Source of the DNA: Pacificispira sp033344895
GTDB taxonomy: Bacteria; Pseudomonadota; Alphaproteobacteria; UBA8366; Aestuariispiraceae
Assembly (NCBI GenBank): GCA_965229685.1
Contig: OZ245920.1
Coordinates: 4,464,001 to 4,528,000, forward strand
Length of the DNA stretch: 64,000 nt
Reading direction: 5' to 3'
The translations under genes were made by a program, and so were the position numbers. Shown here in pieces: positions 8,701-17,574 of the stretch. Every line of letters begins with the position of its first letter. The stretch's first letter is position 1. The notes beneath the pieces are model-generated. The model made no database searches, was not told the DNA's origin, and was given only the letters and a program-made list of their open reading frames with translations.

Positions 8701-9879
8701 ATGGGGAAAACGGCTATGGCGGCTTTGGCCGCCGTCTTGCTATTGGCGACGGCCTGTGACGATGCGAGCCAGCAGAGCCAGGGCGGCGGCGGTGGTGCGC
8801 CGCCACCTCCAGCGGTCACGGTTTCCGCGCCGCTGGTCCAGCCGCTGATCGAATGGGACGAGTTCACCGGCCGTTTCGAGGCGGTCGAGGATGTCGTTGT
8901 CCGGGCGCGGGTCACCGGCTATGTCCAGGAAATCCACTTCGACGACGGGCAGCTGGTCGAAAAGGGCCAGCTGCTGTTCACCATCGATCCGCGCACCTAT
9001 GAAGCCGACGTGGCCGCCGCCAATGCCGCTCTCGTGTCGGCACAGGCGGCCCAGCGCCTCGCGACGGACAATCTGAACAGATCCGAGAAACTGGTCTCCG
9101 GCCGGACGATCTCGGAATCCACGCTGGATCAGGCGCGACAGGAAAAGGCGTCTGCCGATGCCGCGGTCCAGGCGGCGCGCGCCACGCTGGCACGGGCCCG
9201 GCTGGATGTCGAATTCACTGAGGTTCGGTCCCCGATTTCCGGGCGGATTTCGGATGCGCGCGTCGATGTCGGCGACCTCGTGATCGGCGACAACAACCCG
9301 ACCGAACTGACCCGTGTCGTTACCATCGATCCCATGTATTTCACGTTCGAACTCAGCGAACGCGATTACCTGGGCTACCAGCGCTCACGGCTGAAGGGCG
9401 ACATGGCCCAGGCCCGCGACGGCTCGGTCCAGGTCGAACTGCAATTGTCCGATGAGGATGACTGGACCCGCGCGGGGGCGATCGACTTTGTCGATAACAC
9501 GGTCAATCGCGGAACGGGGACGATCCGGCTGCGTGCCGTCGTGCCGAATGCGGATGGGGTCATCACCCCCGGGCTGTTCGGCCGTCTTCGGTTGCCGGGA
9601 TCGCCGATCTATGACGCGATTCTGGTGCCGGATTCGATCATTCTCAGCGACCAGTCTCAGAAGCTGGTTCTGGCGGTCAATCAGGACAATGTCGTCGAGG
9701 CGGTACCGGTTCGCCTGGGCCCGCGTGAACTGGGGCTGCGCATCATCCGCTCCGGACTGACGCCGGAACACCGCATCATCATCTCCGGTGTCCAGAAGGC
9801 CCGCCCGGGCATGACGGTGGCGCCGCAGGACGGCCGGATCGAGCTCCCGAAACCTCAGGGCGCCGGCGGCGATCAGTAA
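8701..9879 (+). CDS. RND efflux pump periplasmic adaptor (AcrA/MexA family lipoprotein)
   Basis: The ATG at 8701 follows a GAGGACGAGG ribosome-binding region and gives a lipoprotein signal with lipobox LLATAC (Cys-19). A Gly/Pro-rich tether (GGGGGAPPPP) leads into the adaptor: a biotinyl-lipoyl half-motif (RVTGYVQEIHFDDGQLVEKG), a coiled-coil hairpin (about residues 90-170) and the second half (EVRSPISGRISDARVDVGD), then the beta-barrel and membrane-proximal domains. It links the inner-membrane RND pump encoded 12 bp downstream to an outer-membrane channel, which is not encoded here. A longer frame with an upstream start exists but lacks a plausible signal. Confidence 0.92.
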   Translation: MGKTAMAALAAVLLLATACDDASQQSQGGGGGAPPPPAVTVSAPLVQPLIEWDEFTGRFEAVEDVVVRARVTGYVQEIHFDDGQLVEKGQLLFTIDPRTYEADVAAANAALVSAQAAQRLATDNLNRSEKLVSGRTISESTLDQARQEKASADAAVQAARATLARARLDVEFTEVRSPISGRISDARVDVGDLVIGDNNPTELTRVVTIDPMYFTFELSERDYLGYQRSRLKGDMAQARDGSVQVELQLSDEDDWTRAGAIDFVDNTVNRGTGTIRLRAVVPNADGVITPGLFGRLRLPGSPIYDAILVPDSIILSDQSQKLVLAVNQDNVVEAVPVRLGPRELGLRIIRSGLTPEHRIIISGVQKARPGMTVAPQDGRIELPKPQGAGGDQ

Positions 9880-9891
9880 GGCTGAGCGACA

Positions 9892-12800
9892 ATGAAAATC
9901 TCGCATTTCTTTATCGACCGGCCGATCTTCTCGGCGGTCCTGTCGATCCTGCTGCTCGTGCTCGGCGGGATATCGATGCTGGGTCTGCCGATCTCGCAGT
10001 ATCCGGAAGTCGCGCCGCCGACCATCCAGGTCACGGCCAGCTATCCGGGCGCGTCGGCGGAAACCGTTGCCGAAACCGTCGCCGCCCCGATCGAGCAGGA
10101 AATCAACGGGGTGGAGAACATGCTCTACCTCACCTCCCAGGCGACCGGGGATGGAAATGTCACGATCACGGTGACATTCGAACTGGGCACCGATCTGGAT
10201 GCCGCGCAGGTCCTGGTGCAGAACCGGGTCGCGGTCGCGCTGCCGCGCCTGCCGCAATCGGTGCGCAATCTGGGCGTCACGACGCGCAAGAATTCGCCGA
10301 ACCTGATGATGGTCGTCCATATGCTGTCGCCGGACGACTCCCTGGACCAGCTCTATATCTCCAACTACGCCTTCCTGCAGGTGAAGGACGTGATCGCGCG
10401 CCTGGACGGTGTCGGCGACGTGCGCATCTTCGGTGCGCGGGAATATTCCATGCGGGTCTGGCTGGATCCGGAACGGATGGCGTCGCTGGGCCTCATCGTC
10501 GAGGACGTGATCGCCGCGGTGCAGAACCAGAACGTCCAGGTGGCGGCCGGGGTGGTCGGGGAGGAACCGCTGCCCAATGCGGTCGATTTCCGCCTGAACG
10601 TCGAAACCCAGGGGCGGCTGGTCGAGCCGAAGGAATTCGAGAAGATCATCGTCAAGCGTGGGGAGGACGGCAGCGTCACCCGGATGCGCGATATCGGCCG
10701 GGTGGAAATTGGTGGATACGACTATTCCACCAACTCCTATCTGGATGGAAAGCCGGCGGTTGCCATCGCCATCTTCCAGCGCCCGGGCAGCAACGCCCTC
10801 GCGACGTCGGATGCGGTGATTCAGAGCTTCGAGGAATTGAGCGAGGCCTTCCCGAAGGGCATGGCTTACAGCATCGTCTACAACCCGACGGAATTCATCG
10901 AACAGTCCATCGACGCCGTCGTCGAGACGATCTTCGAGGCGGTCGTACTGGTCGTGATCGTGATCGTGCTGTTCCTGAAGACCTGGCGTGCGGCGATCAT
11001 CCCCATCGTTGCGATCCCGGTCTCGCTGATCGGCACTTTCCTGGTCATGGCGATGATCGGCTATTCGCTGAACAGCCTGTCGCTCTTTGCCATGGTCCTG
11101 GCCATCGGGATTGTCGTCGACGACGCCATTGTCGTGGTCGAGAATGTGGAACGGAACCTGCGCCGGGGCCTGTCGCCGCGTGAGGCCGCGCGCCAGACCA
11201 TGACCGAGGTTTCGACCGCGCTGATCGCGATTTCCCTTGTCCTTCTGGCGGTCTTCATCCCGACCGCCTTCGTCCCGGGAATCGCCGGGCAGTTCTATGC
11301 CCAGTTCGCGGTCACCATCGCGACCTCGACGCTGATCTCGCTGATCGTGTCGCTGACCCTGTCGCCGGCACTGGCGGCGCTGCTGCTGCGGGAGGAGGAT
11401 GCCTCGGAGAAGCCGTCGCTGATCATGCGGCCCGTGCACGCCTTCTTCCGGCTGTTCGACAAGGGCTTCGATTCCCTGGCCAACGGCTATGGCGCGATGG
11501 TCGGCAAGCTGGTGCGCATCCCGATCATCGTGTTGATCATCTATGGCGGCCTGATCTACGCCGCGGTCGACATTTTCCGCACGACGCCGGGCGGTTTCGT
11601 GCCGGAAATGGACCAGGGCTACTTCATCGTCGTGGTGCAGACTCCGTCCGGCGCCGCCTTGAGCCGAACCGATACGGTGGTCCAGGATCTCAGCACGAAA
11701 CTGCGTGGAATCGACGGCATCTCCCATACCGTTGCCTTTGCGGGGTTCGATGGGGCGACCTTTACCAATGCGTCGAATGCCGCGGCGATCTTCACCCCGC
11801 TGCTGCCGTTCAAGGAGCGGATTGAAAAGGGTATCGACGCGAACGCGATCTACGGTCAGATGTGGGGGATCGCCTCGCAGGTCCAGGACGCGGTCGTTTT
11901 CGTAATCAAGCCTCCGCCGATCCAGGGCATTGGCACCGGGGGCGGGTTCAAGATGTATGTGCTGGATCAGCGCGGGCGAGGGCCGGAGGCGCTGGAAGCC
12001 GCGGCACAGCAGCTCGCGGGCGCCGCGAATGCCGACCCGGGGCTGACGCAGGTCTTTACCTTCTTCAATACGCGTACGCCCAAGATCTACGCCGATATCG
12101 ACCGGCATAAGGCGGAAATCCTGAACGTGCCACTGGAACGTGTCTTCTCGACCCTGGAGACGTTCCTGGGCTCGTCCTATGTGAACGACATCAATCTGTT
12201 CGGCCGCACCTTCCGTGTGCGCGTACAGGCCGATGCGGAATTCCGTGACGATCCGTCCGATATCGGGAAATTGTGGACCCGGAACCTGGATGGCGACATG
12301 GTGCCGCTGTCCGCCCTGGCGAAGCTTGAGGACCGGACGGGCCCGTATCGCGTCGCGCGCTACAATCTTTTCCCTGGCGCCGCGGTGCAGGGGGCGACCG
12401 TGCCCGGGGTCTCCACCGGTGAGGCCATTGTCCGGATGGAAGCGCTGGCGGATCAGGTCCTGCCGGACGGGTTCAGCTATCAGTGGACGGAACTGGCCTA
12501 TCAGGAGAAGCAGGCCGGGGATACCGCGATCTATGTCTTCGCGGCGGCCGTCCTGTTCGTCTTCCTGCTGCTGGCGGCACAGTATGAAAGCTGGCTGCTG
12601 CCCCTGGCGGTGATCCTGATCGTGCCGATGTGTCTGCTGGCAGCGATGTACGGCGTCACCTGGCGCGACATGTCCAATGACATCCTGGTTCAGATCGGGC
12701 TGGTCGTGCTGGTCGGACTGGCGGCCAAGAACGCCATTCTGATCGTCGAATTCGCCAAGCAGGCGGAAGAGGAAGGCATGAACCGGTTCGAAGCCGCCGC

Positions 12801-13062
12801 CGATGCCGCCCGGGCCCGCCTGCGGCCGATCCTGATGACGGCCTTTGCCTTCATCCTGGGGGTGACACCGATGGCGGTCGCCACCGGGGCGGCTGCGGAA
12901 ATGCGCCAGGTTCTGGGGACCGCGGTGTTCTCCGGCATGGTCGGCGTGACCTTCTTCGGTCTGATCTTCACCCCGGTGTTCTACACGGTGTGCCGCAAGC
13001 TGGCGAAGGATACCCGGCAGAAGGAAGCGGCCGCCCGGACGGTCAAGGCCGGCGAATCGTGA
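9892..13062 (+). CDS. RND multidrug efflux permease (AcrB/MexB, HAE1 family)
   Basis: The 1056-residue protein has the full HAE1 architecture. It starts with FFIDRPIFSAVLSILLLVLGG and the SQYPEVAPPTIQV segment, has twelve predicted membrane spans in two halves, and two large periplasmic loops. The proton-relay region in TM4 reads AIGIVVDDAIVVVENVERNL with its Asp pair, and the TM10-12 region contains VGLAAKNAILIVEFAKQ. It uses the proton gradient to export hydrophobic and amphipathic compounds from the periplasm, together with the upstream adaptor. The nearby speB is probably only a neighbour. Confidence 0.95.
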   Translation: MKISHFFIDRPIFSAVLSILLLVLGGISMLGLPISQYPEVAPPTIQVTASYPGASAETVAETVAAPIEQEINGVENMLYLTSQATGDGNVTITVTFELGTDLDAAQVLVQNRVAVALPRLPQSVRNLGVTTRKNSPNLMMVVHMLSPDDSLDQLYISNYAFLQVKDVIARLDGVGDVRIFGAREYSMRVWLDPERMASLGLIVEDVIAAVQNQNVQVAAGVVGEEPLPNAVDFRLNVETQGRLVEPKEFEKIIVKRGEDGSVTRMRDIGRVEIGGYDYSTNSYLDGKPAVAIAIFQRPGSNALATSDAVIQSFEELSEAFPKGMAYSIVYNPTEFIEQSIDAVVETIFEAVVLVVIVIVLFLKTWRAAIIPIVAIPVSLIGTFLVMAMIGYSLNSLSLFAMVLAIGIVVDDAIVVVENVERNLRRGLSPREAARQTMTEVSTALIAISLVLLAVFIPTAFVPGIAGQFYAQFAVTIATSTLISLIVSLTLSPALAALLLREEDASEKPSLIMRPVHAFFRLFDKGFDSLANGYGAMVGKLVRIPIIVLIIYGGLIYAAVDIFRTTPGGFVPEMDQGYFIVVVQTPSGAALSRTDTVVQDLSTKLRGIDGISHTVAFAGFDGATFTNASNAAAIFTPLLPFKERIEKGIDANAIYGQMWGIASQVQDAVVFVIKPPPIQGIGTGGGFKMYVLDQRGRGPEALEAAAQQLAGAANADPGLTQVFTFFNTRTPKIYADIDRHKAEILNVPLERVFSTLETFLGSSYVNDINLFGRTFRVRVQADAEFRDDPSDIGKLWTRNLDGDMVPLSALAKLEDRTGPYRVARYNLFPGAAVQGATVPGVSTGEAIVRMEALADQVLPDGFSYQWTELAYQEKQAGDTAIYVFAAAVLFVFLLLAAQYESWLLPLAVILIVPMCLLAAMYGVTWRDMSNDILVQIGLVVLVGLAAKNAILIVEFAKQAEEEGMNRFEAAADAARARLRPILMTAFAFILGVTPMAVATGAAAEMRQVLGTAVFSGMVGVTFFGLIFTPVFYTVCRKLAKDTRQKEAAARTVKAGES

Positions 13063-13120
13063 TCGGTCGGGCGCTGGTGACGCTTGAGTGGCGGGCGATT
13101 CTGGGATAGGACCCGCCGCC

Positions 13121-14479
13121 ATGACCACTGCGCCCAAATCCGATACCCGGGTCACACCCGGAAAAGTCGGCTTCGTCAGCCTCGGCTGTCCGAAGGCTCT
13201 GGTTGATTCCGAACGCATTCTGACCAGCCTTCGGGCCGAGGGCTACGACCTGTCGCCCTCCTATGAAGGCGCCGACGTTGTCGTGGTGAATACCTGCGGT
13301 TTCCTCGACAGCGCCAAGGCGGAATCGCTGGAGGCGATCGGCGAGGCCATGGCGGCAAACGGCCGTGTCGTGGTGACCGGCTGCATGGGGGCCGACGAGG
13401 CGGCAATCCGGGCCGTCCACCCCAATGTCCTGTCGGTCAGCGGCCCGCAGCAATATGAACAGGTGGTTGGCGCAGTACATGATGTCTTGCCGCCGCTGCA
13501 CGATCCGAAGTTCGATCTGATTCCGCCGCAGGGCGTGAAGCTGACGCCGCGTCATTACGCCTATCTGAAGATTTCGGAAGGCTGCAATCACGCCTGCAAA
13601 TTCTGCATCATCCCCTCGATGCGCGGGAAGCTGGTGAGCCGCCCGGCCGCCAAGGTGCTGTACGAGGCCGAACGCCTGGTGAAGGCCGGGGTCAAGGAAC
13701 TGCTGGTCGTCAGCCAGGACACATCGGCCTTCGGCATCGATCTGAAAGGGGCGGAAAGCCGCTGGAACGGCCGCGAGGTTCGTGCCGACATCGAGACCCT
13801 GTCCCGCGAACTGGGGTCGTTGGGCGCCTGGGTTCGGCTGCATTACGTCTATCCCTATCCGCATGTCGACCGGCTGATCCCGCTGATGGCGGAAGGATTG
13901 ATCCTGCCCTATCTCGACATTCCGTTTCAGCATGCCAGCCAGAAGGTCCTGAACCTGATGCGCCGCCCGGCCCATCAGGAAAAGACCCTGGGCCGCATTC
14001 ATGCCTGGCGTGAGACCTGCCCGGATATCGCCATCCGCTCCACCTTCATCGTCGGTTTCCCTGGCGAGACGGAAGAGGATTTCCAGTTCCTGCTGGACTG
14101 GTTGAAGGAAGCGCGGTTGGACCGCGTCGGCTGCTTCAAATACGAGAATGTCGACGGCGCCGCCGCCAATGATCTGCCGGACCATGTGCCGGACGAGGTC
14201 AAGGAAGAGCGCTGGAACCGCTTCATGGCGGCCCAGGCGGAGATCAGTGCCGAAAAGCTTCAGGAAAAGGTCGGCCGTACGCTGGACGTCCTGGTCGACG
14301 AAGCAATGGACGAGGACGGATTCGTCACCGCGCGCTCCTATGCCGACGCGCCGGAGATCGACGGTCTGGTCCATGTCGAAGGTCCGGGCACGGAAAGCCT
14401 GAAACAGGGCGACATCGTCCGGGTCGCAGTTCGCGAAGCCGACGAATACGACCTCTATGCCGAGCCCGTCACGGGCTGA
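13121..14479 (+). CDS. rimO: Ribosomal protein S12 methylthiotransferase RimO
   Basis: This is a radical-SAM methylthiotransferase that adds a methylthio group to an Asp of ribosomal protein S12. The N-terminal UPF0004 domain holds GFVSLGCPKALVDSE, NTCGFLDSA and VTGCMGADE with the three auxiliary-cluster cysteines. The radical-SAM motif is CNHACKFC (in EGCNHACKFCIIPSMRG), and a C-terminal TRAM domain follows (KVGRTLDVLVDE to the end). The GCPKALVDSE and PSMRG signatures distinguish RimO from MiaB. I chose the ATG at 13121, since an in-frame GTG at 13088 adds only 11 unconserved residues. A short terminator-like hairpin follows. Confidence 0.95.
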   Translation: MTTAPKSDTRVTPGKVGFVSLGCPKALVDSERILTSLRAEGYDLSPSYEGADVVVVNTCGFLDSAKAESLEAIGEAMAANGRVVVTGCMGADEAAIRAVHPNVLSVSGPQQYEQVVGAVHDVLPPLHDPKFDLIPPQGVKLTPRHYAYLKISEGCNHACKFCIIPSMRGKLVSRPAAKVLYEAERLVKAGVKELLVVSQDTSAFGIDLKGAESRWNGREVRADIETLSRELGSLGAWVRLHYVYPYPHVDRLIPLMAEGLILPYLDIPFQHASQKVLNLMRRPAHQEKTLGRIHAWRETCPDIAIRSTFIVGFPGETEEDFQFLLDWLKEARLDRVGCFKYENVDGAAANDLPDHVPDEVKEERWNRFMAAQAEISAEKLQEKVGRTLDVLVDEAMDEDGFVTARSYADAPEIDGLVHVEGPGTESLKQGDIVRVAVREADEYDLYAEPVTG

Positions 14480-14496
14480 GGGGCATCTGAACTCCA

Positions 14497-14519
14497 GGGC
14501 AAGTCTTCATTGCCTTTTT
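14497..14519 (+). terminator. Probable rho-independent terminator of rimO
   Basis: GGCAA (14498-14502) pairs with TTGCC (14510-14514) around a 7-nt loop and is followed directly by TTTTT (14515-14519). The stem is short, with one extra possible G-U pair at its base, so the efficiency may be modest. Confidence 0.5.
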
Positions 14520-14545
14520 GACTCATCCGAATCGTGCGTTAAACA
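14518..14545 (+). promoter_or_regulatory. Candidate sigma70 promoter for the Nudix/pit genes
   Basis: TTGACT (14518-14523), 16 bp, TAAACA (14540-14545) lies 23 bp before the Nudix start codon and partly overlaps the T-run of the rimO terminator, as is common between closely packed units. It was found by eye. Confidence 0.4.
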
Positions 14546-14568
14546 CTGTTGCACTTTTGTGACGGGGC

Positions 14569-15075
14569 ATGCCCGTGCACAGGGCTGACGATCGGTGGTT
14601 CATGCTGCTGCAGGCGAAATCTGTACAACAAGTCGCTTCGCTCCCCTTCGTTTTCGTGGGGGGCGAGCCCCTTGTGCTGTTGATCACGTCGCGCGAACGC
14701 AAGCGCTGGATCATCCCCAAGGGCTGGCCGGTCAAGGGCCGGTCGACCGGCGCCGTGGCCGCCCAGGAAGCGGCAGAGGAAGCCGGCGTGATCGGAGTCA
14801 TCGCCCCGGAACCGATCGGCTATTTCGACTACAGGAAACGGATGGCGGCCGGGTACGAGGTGCCGGCATCGGCAGTCGTGTACCCGTTGCTGGTGCTGGA
14901 GCAGCGGCTGACCTGGGAAGAGCGCAAGCAGCGCAAACAGCGCTGGTGCACATTGGAAGAGGCCGCGCGACGCGTGGATGACAAGAAACTCGCGGCCCTG
15001 ATCACGGCGCTGCGGCAAAACGGCTTCGGCGCCCTGACGGCGCTGGCGGAAGGTATGATGGATGGCGCGCCTTAA
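14569..15075 (+). CDS. Nudix hydrolase (DIPP-like)
   Basis: The 168-residue protein carries a Nudix box of the form KGWPVKGRSTGAVAAQEAAE followed by EAGV. The metal-binding glutamates EAAEE are kept, whereas the first canonical Glu is an Arg and the Arg before the Glu is Gln. The PKGWPVKG lead is typical of the bacterial relatives of diphosphoinositol-polyphosphate phosphohydrolases, which cleave nucleoside or inositol pyrophosphates. Its last 14 bp overlap the start of the phosphate transporter gene, suggesting co-translation and a possible role in phosphate or (p)ppN metabolism (inference). Confidence 0.85.
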   Translation: MPVHRADDRWFMLLQAKSVQQVASLPFVFVGGEPLVLLITSRERKRWIIPKGWPVKGRSTGAVAAQEAAEEAGVIGVIAPEPIGYFDYRKRMAAGYEVPASAVVYPLLVLEQRLTWEERKQRKQRWCTLEEAARRVDDKKLAALITALRQNGFGALTALAEGMMDGAP

Positions 15076-16540
15076 GGTTTCTCTCGACAAAGACCTCGAA
15101 AAAATCGTCCACGTGGAATCCGCGACCCGAACCGTGTCGGGAAGTTACGCGGCCCTCGGGGTGGCGATCATCTTCCTCGGCCTGTCCGGCGTCATTGCGG
15201 GATCGGTCTCCGGCGTGTCCAGCGACGCCGCCATCGTCGTCTTCGCGGCGATCCTGGGCGGATACATGGCGCTGAACATCGGCGCGAACGATGTCGCGAA
15301 CAATGTCGGGCCCGCGGTCGGGGCCCGCGCGTTGACCATGGTCGGCGCGCTGGCGATCGCGGCCATTTTCGAAAGCGCGGGCGCCCTGCTGGCGGGCGGC
15401 GACGTGGTCAACACCATTTCCAAGGGCATCATCGACCCGTCCCTGGTCCCGGACAGCGAAACCTTTGTCTGGGCCATGGTGGCCGCGCTGGTGTCGTCTG
15501 CCCTCTGGGTCAATCTCGCGACCTGGATCGGGGCCCCGGTTTCAACGACCCACGCCGTTGTCGGCGGGGTGATGGGGGCCGGCATCGCCGCCGTCGGCTT
15601 CCAGCTGGTCAATTGGGGCACGATGGGGGCGATTGCCGCCAGCTGGGTCATATCGCCGGTGCTGGGGGGAATCATCGCGGCGGCCTTTCTGGCCTTCGTG
15701 AAGACCTATGTCATCTATCGCGACGACAAGATCGCGGCGGCCCGCCGCTGGGTGCCGCTGCTGGTCGCGATCATGGCGGGGGCCTTTGCCTGGTATCTGT
15801 GCATCAAAGGGCTGAAGCGGATCTGGCGCCCGGATGACCTGACCATTCTGGCCGTTTCCGGCGGCACCTTCCTGGCGGTCTGGCTGACCATGCGACCGCT
15901 CATCCGGCGTCAGTCGGAAGGCATGGAAAACCGGAACCAGTCATTGCGCATCCTGTTCCGGATTCCGCTGATCTGCGCCGCGGCACTGTTGTCCTTCGCA
16001 CATGGTGCCAACGATGTGGCCAACGCGATCGGCCCCCTGGCCGCGGTTCTGCACAGCGTGCAGGCCGGTGCGATCGCCGGCAAGGTCGCGATCCCCAGCT
16101 GGGTCATGATGATCGGTGCCTTCGGGATCAGTCTCGGCCTGTTCCTCTATGGCCCGAAACTGATCCGGATGGTCGGCGCGAAGATCACAAAGATGAACCC
16201 GATGCGGGCCTATTGCGTGGCGCTGTCGGCCGCCATCACGGTGATCATTGCGTCCTGGCTCGGATTGCCGGTCAGTTCGACCCATATCGCGGTCGGTGCC
16301 GTCTTCGGCGTCGGGTTCTTCCGGGAATACTATACCCGGCGCAGCCGCAAGCGGCGGCAGATGGAACAGCGCAATACGCAGTCGGAACCGGAAGTCGAGA
16401 CCCCGCCAGCCGAGATTGCACATCGAAAGCTGGTACGACGGTCCCATTTCCTGACCATCATCGCGGCCTGGGTCGTGACCGTTCCGGCAGCGGCGTGTCT
16501 GTCGGCGGTGGTGTTCTACCTCACACTGATGCTGCATTGA
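15062..16540 (+). CDS. pit: Pit-family inorganic phosphate transporter
   Basis: The 492-residue membrane protein shows the duplicated PHO-4 signature: NIGANDVANNVGPAVGARAL at about residue 72 and AHGANDVANAIGPLAAV at about residue 313. About ten to eleven membrane spans are visible. It probably imports phosphate or metal-phosphate with protons across the inner membrane. A basic cytoplasmic linker (RRSRKRRQMEQRNTQ) separates the last span. The start overlaps the Nudix gene, so the two are translationally coupled. The decayed receiver-gene fragment begins directly after its stop. Confidence 0.92.
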   Translation: MARLKVSLDKDLEKIVHVESATRTVSGSYAALGVAIIFLGLSGVIAGSVSGVSSDAAIVVFAAILGGYMALNIGANDVANNVGPAVGARALTMVGALAIAAIFESAGALLAGGDVVNTISKGIIDPSLVPDSETFVWAMVAALVSSALWVNLATWIGAPVSTTHAVVGGVMGAGIAAVGFQLVNWGTMGAIAASWVISPVLGGIIAAAFLAFVKTYVIYRDDKIAAARRWVPLLVAIMAGAFAWYLCIKGLKRIWRPDDLTILAVSGGTFLAVWLTMRPLIRRQSEGMENRNQSLRILFRIPLICAAALLSFAHGANDVANAIGPLAAVLHSVQAGAIAGKVAIPSWVMMIGAFGISLGLFLYGPKLIRMVGAKITKMNPMRAYCVALSAAITVIIASWLGLPVSSTHIAVGAVFGVGFFREYYTRRSRKRRQMEQRNTQSEPEVETPPAEIAHRKLVRRSHFLTIIAAWVVTVPAAACLSAVVFYLTLMLH

Positions 16541-16542
16541 GG

Positions 16543-16625
16543 CCGGTCACAGGTCGCCGCTGATTTCGGGTACGATGTCGTTCGCCGGCCCGTTTTTCCG
16601 GTCGCCGACGCGGCCCTGGCGGCCT
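16543..16625 (-). pseudogene. Decayed fragment of a response-regulator 3' end
   Basis: Read on the minus strand this stretch encodes GEGRQGRVGDRKNGPANDIV then PEISGDL and a TGA stop (16549-16547). It lines up with the C-terminus of the receiver protein at 17575-18123 (MEDRRGRAGDRKGGPTEGIV then FEISDDE, stop). By eye the two DNA stretches are about 80% identical, including CCGGTCAC beyond the stop codon. Upstream of the match there is no receiver domain. It therefore looks like the leftover of a duplicated receiver gene, placed on the other side of the lipoprotein gene. Confidence 0.65.
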
Positions 16626-16704
16626 TCGCCTTGGGGACACCCGGATTGGGAACGTGCATCCAGGGCAGGGTCTGCGGGAGTACCGGGCTCGGACCGGTGT
16701 CTCA

Positions 16705-16741
16705 GAAACGAAAACGGCGCCCGGATCTCTCGGGCGCCGTT
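16705..16741 (-). terminator. Rho-independent terminator of the lipoprotein gene
   Basis: An 11-bp perfect stem (16713-16723 with 16731-16741, core CGGCGCCCG/CGGGCGCCG) with a 7-nt loop lies 24 bp after the lipoprotein stop. On the minus strand it is followed by a T-rich TTCGTTTC run. Confidence 0.75.
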
Positions 16742-16765
16742 CCGTTATCCGCTGCCGTGAACGGC

Positions 16766-17392
16766 TTAGCTCGTCGGCGCGTCCTGTAGGGCTTCGAGCA
16801 CCTGCGGCATCGCGATGGAGAGCGATGTCTCCAGCGCCTCTTTTAGGGCCGCGGCTTTCAGCGATCCGGTGCCGACGAGGCTGCGCTCCGAGATGTCGGC
16901 GCTGTAGGTGACCGGGATCGTCGCGACGACGGCGCCGTTCGACTTCACCGTGAGCTCGTAGAACAGCGTCGAAATGGCGCCGATCGTCATCATGCCGGTA
17001 TCCTGGTCGGTGAAAACCTTGGTCACCTTCACTTCGATGGCGCGGGCGGCGTCGTCCACTACGGTGCTTCCGGATTTCTCGACGGTGTATCCGGCGAGCT
17101 CGAGCTCCGAGGCGATTGCATTGGCGATCCAGATCGCGGGGTCGTTAACCGGCACGACGTCCGCGGTACGGGCGCCGAAACCGTTCTTGACGGTGCCGAT
17201 GATCAGCCGGCCTTCCGGATTGAGGTCGTTCGTGTAAGCGGCTTTCGGTGCGGCGGCGACGACGGTGCCGCTGCCCTTCGGCTCGTATCCCTGTGGCGTG
17301 TAGCCGAGTTCGATTTCCTGATCGACAAAGGCGCAGGCCTGGAGGGCGAGCAGCCCAAGGCCCAGAAAAATCCCTTTCAACACAGATTTCAT
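16766..17392 (-). CDS. YajG-like outer-membrane lipoprotein
   Basis: The 208-residue precursor has a lipobox LLALQAC with Cys-20. The mature part resembles the YajG group: ELGYTPQGYEP near the N-terminus, a strand-rich middle (LIIGTVKNGFGARTADVVPV), IANAIASELELAGYTVE, and IEVKVTKVFTDQDTGMM. YajG-like proteins are small outer-membrane lipoproteins of poorly known role. A strong promoter lies upstream and a terminator downstream, so it is monocistronic. It is flanked on both sides by sequences from the 3' end of a receiver gene. Confidence 0.7.
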   Translation of the reverse strand: MKSVLKGIFLGLGLLALQACAFVDQEIELGYTPQGYEPKGSGTVVAAAPKAAYTNDLNPEGRLIIGTVKNGFGARTADVVPVNDPAIWIANAIASELELAGYTVEKSGSTVVDDAARAIEVKVTKVFTDQDTGMMTIGAISTLFYELTVKSNGAVVATIPVTYSADISERSLVGTGSLKAAALKEALETSLSIAMPQVLEALQDAPTS

Positions 17393-17442
17393 GATGGTCC
17401 CACCCGATTGAATTGATACCGCGACGCGCGACGCGCTCAGGT

Positions 17443-17471
17443 CGGATACGAAGCACGCGTGGCCCTGTCAA
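17443..17471 (-). promoter_or_regulatory. Sigma70-type promoter of the lipoprotein gene
   Basis: On the minus strand TTGACA (17471-17466), a perfect -35 hexamer, is followed after 17 bp by TATCCG (17448-17443). Transcription would start near 17436, about 44 nt before the ATG at 17392. Confidence 0.6.
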
Positions 17472-17574
17472 CCGCTGGTTGCCGGACCTGTCGCTCTTCA
17501 GCAGGTTTTTGACATTGTCCTGGGAAAGGCCTCTTTCCACCTCGCCAATGTCGTACGTGTGGCCCGTCTTCCGG

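Noticed and set aside
13088..13120. GTG start for RimO
   Set aside because: It adds 11 residues not typical of RimO; the ATG at 13121 leads directly to the conserved start.
9385..13218. A 1277-codon open frame on the minus strand across the RND pump
   Set aside because: It is antisense to a clear AcrB-family permease, and its product is His/Arg/Asp-rich low-complexity sequence typical of the mirror frame of GC-rich genes.
14464..14476. GCCCGTCACGGGC palindrome at the end of rimO
   Set aside because: It lies inside the last codons and has no T-run; the hairpin at 14497-14519 is the better terminator.
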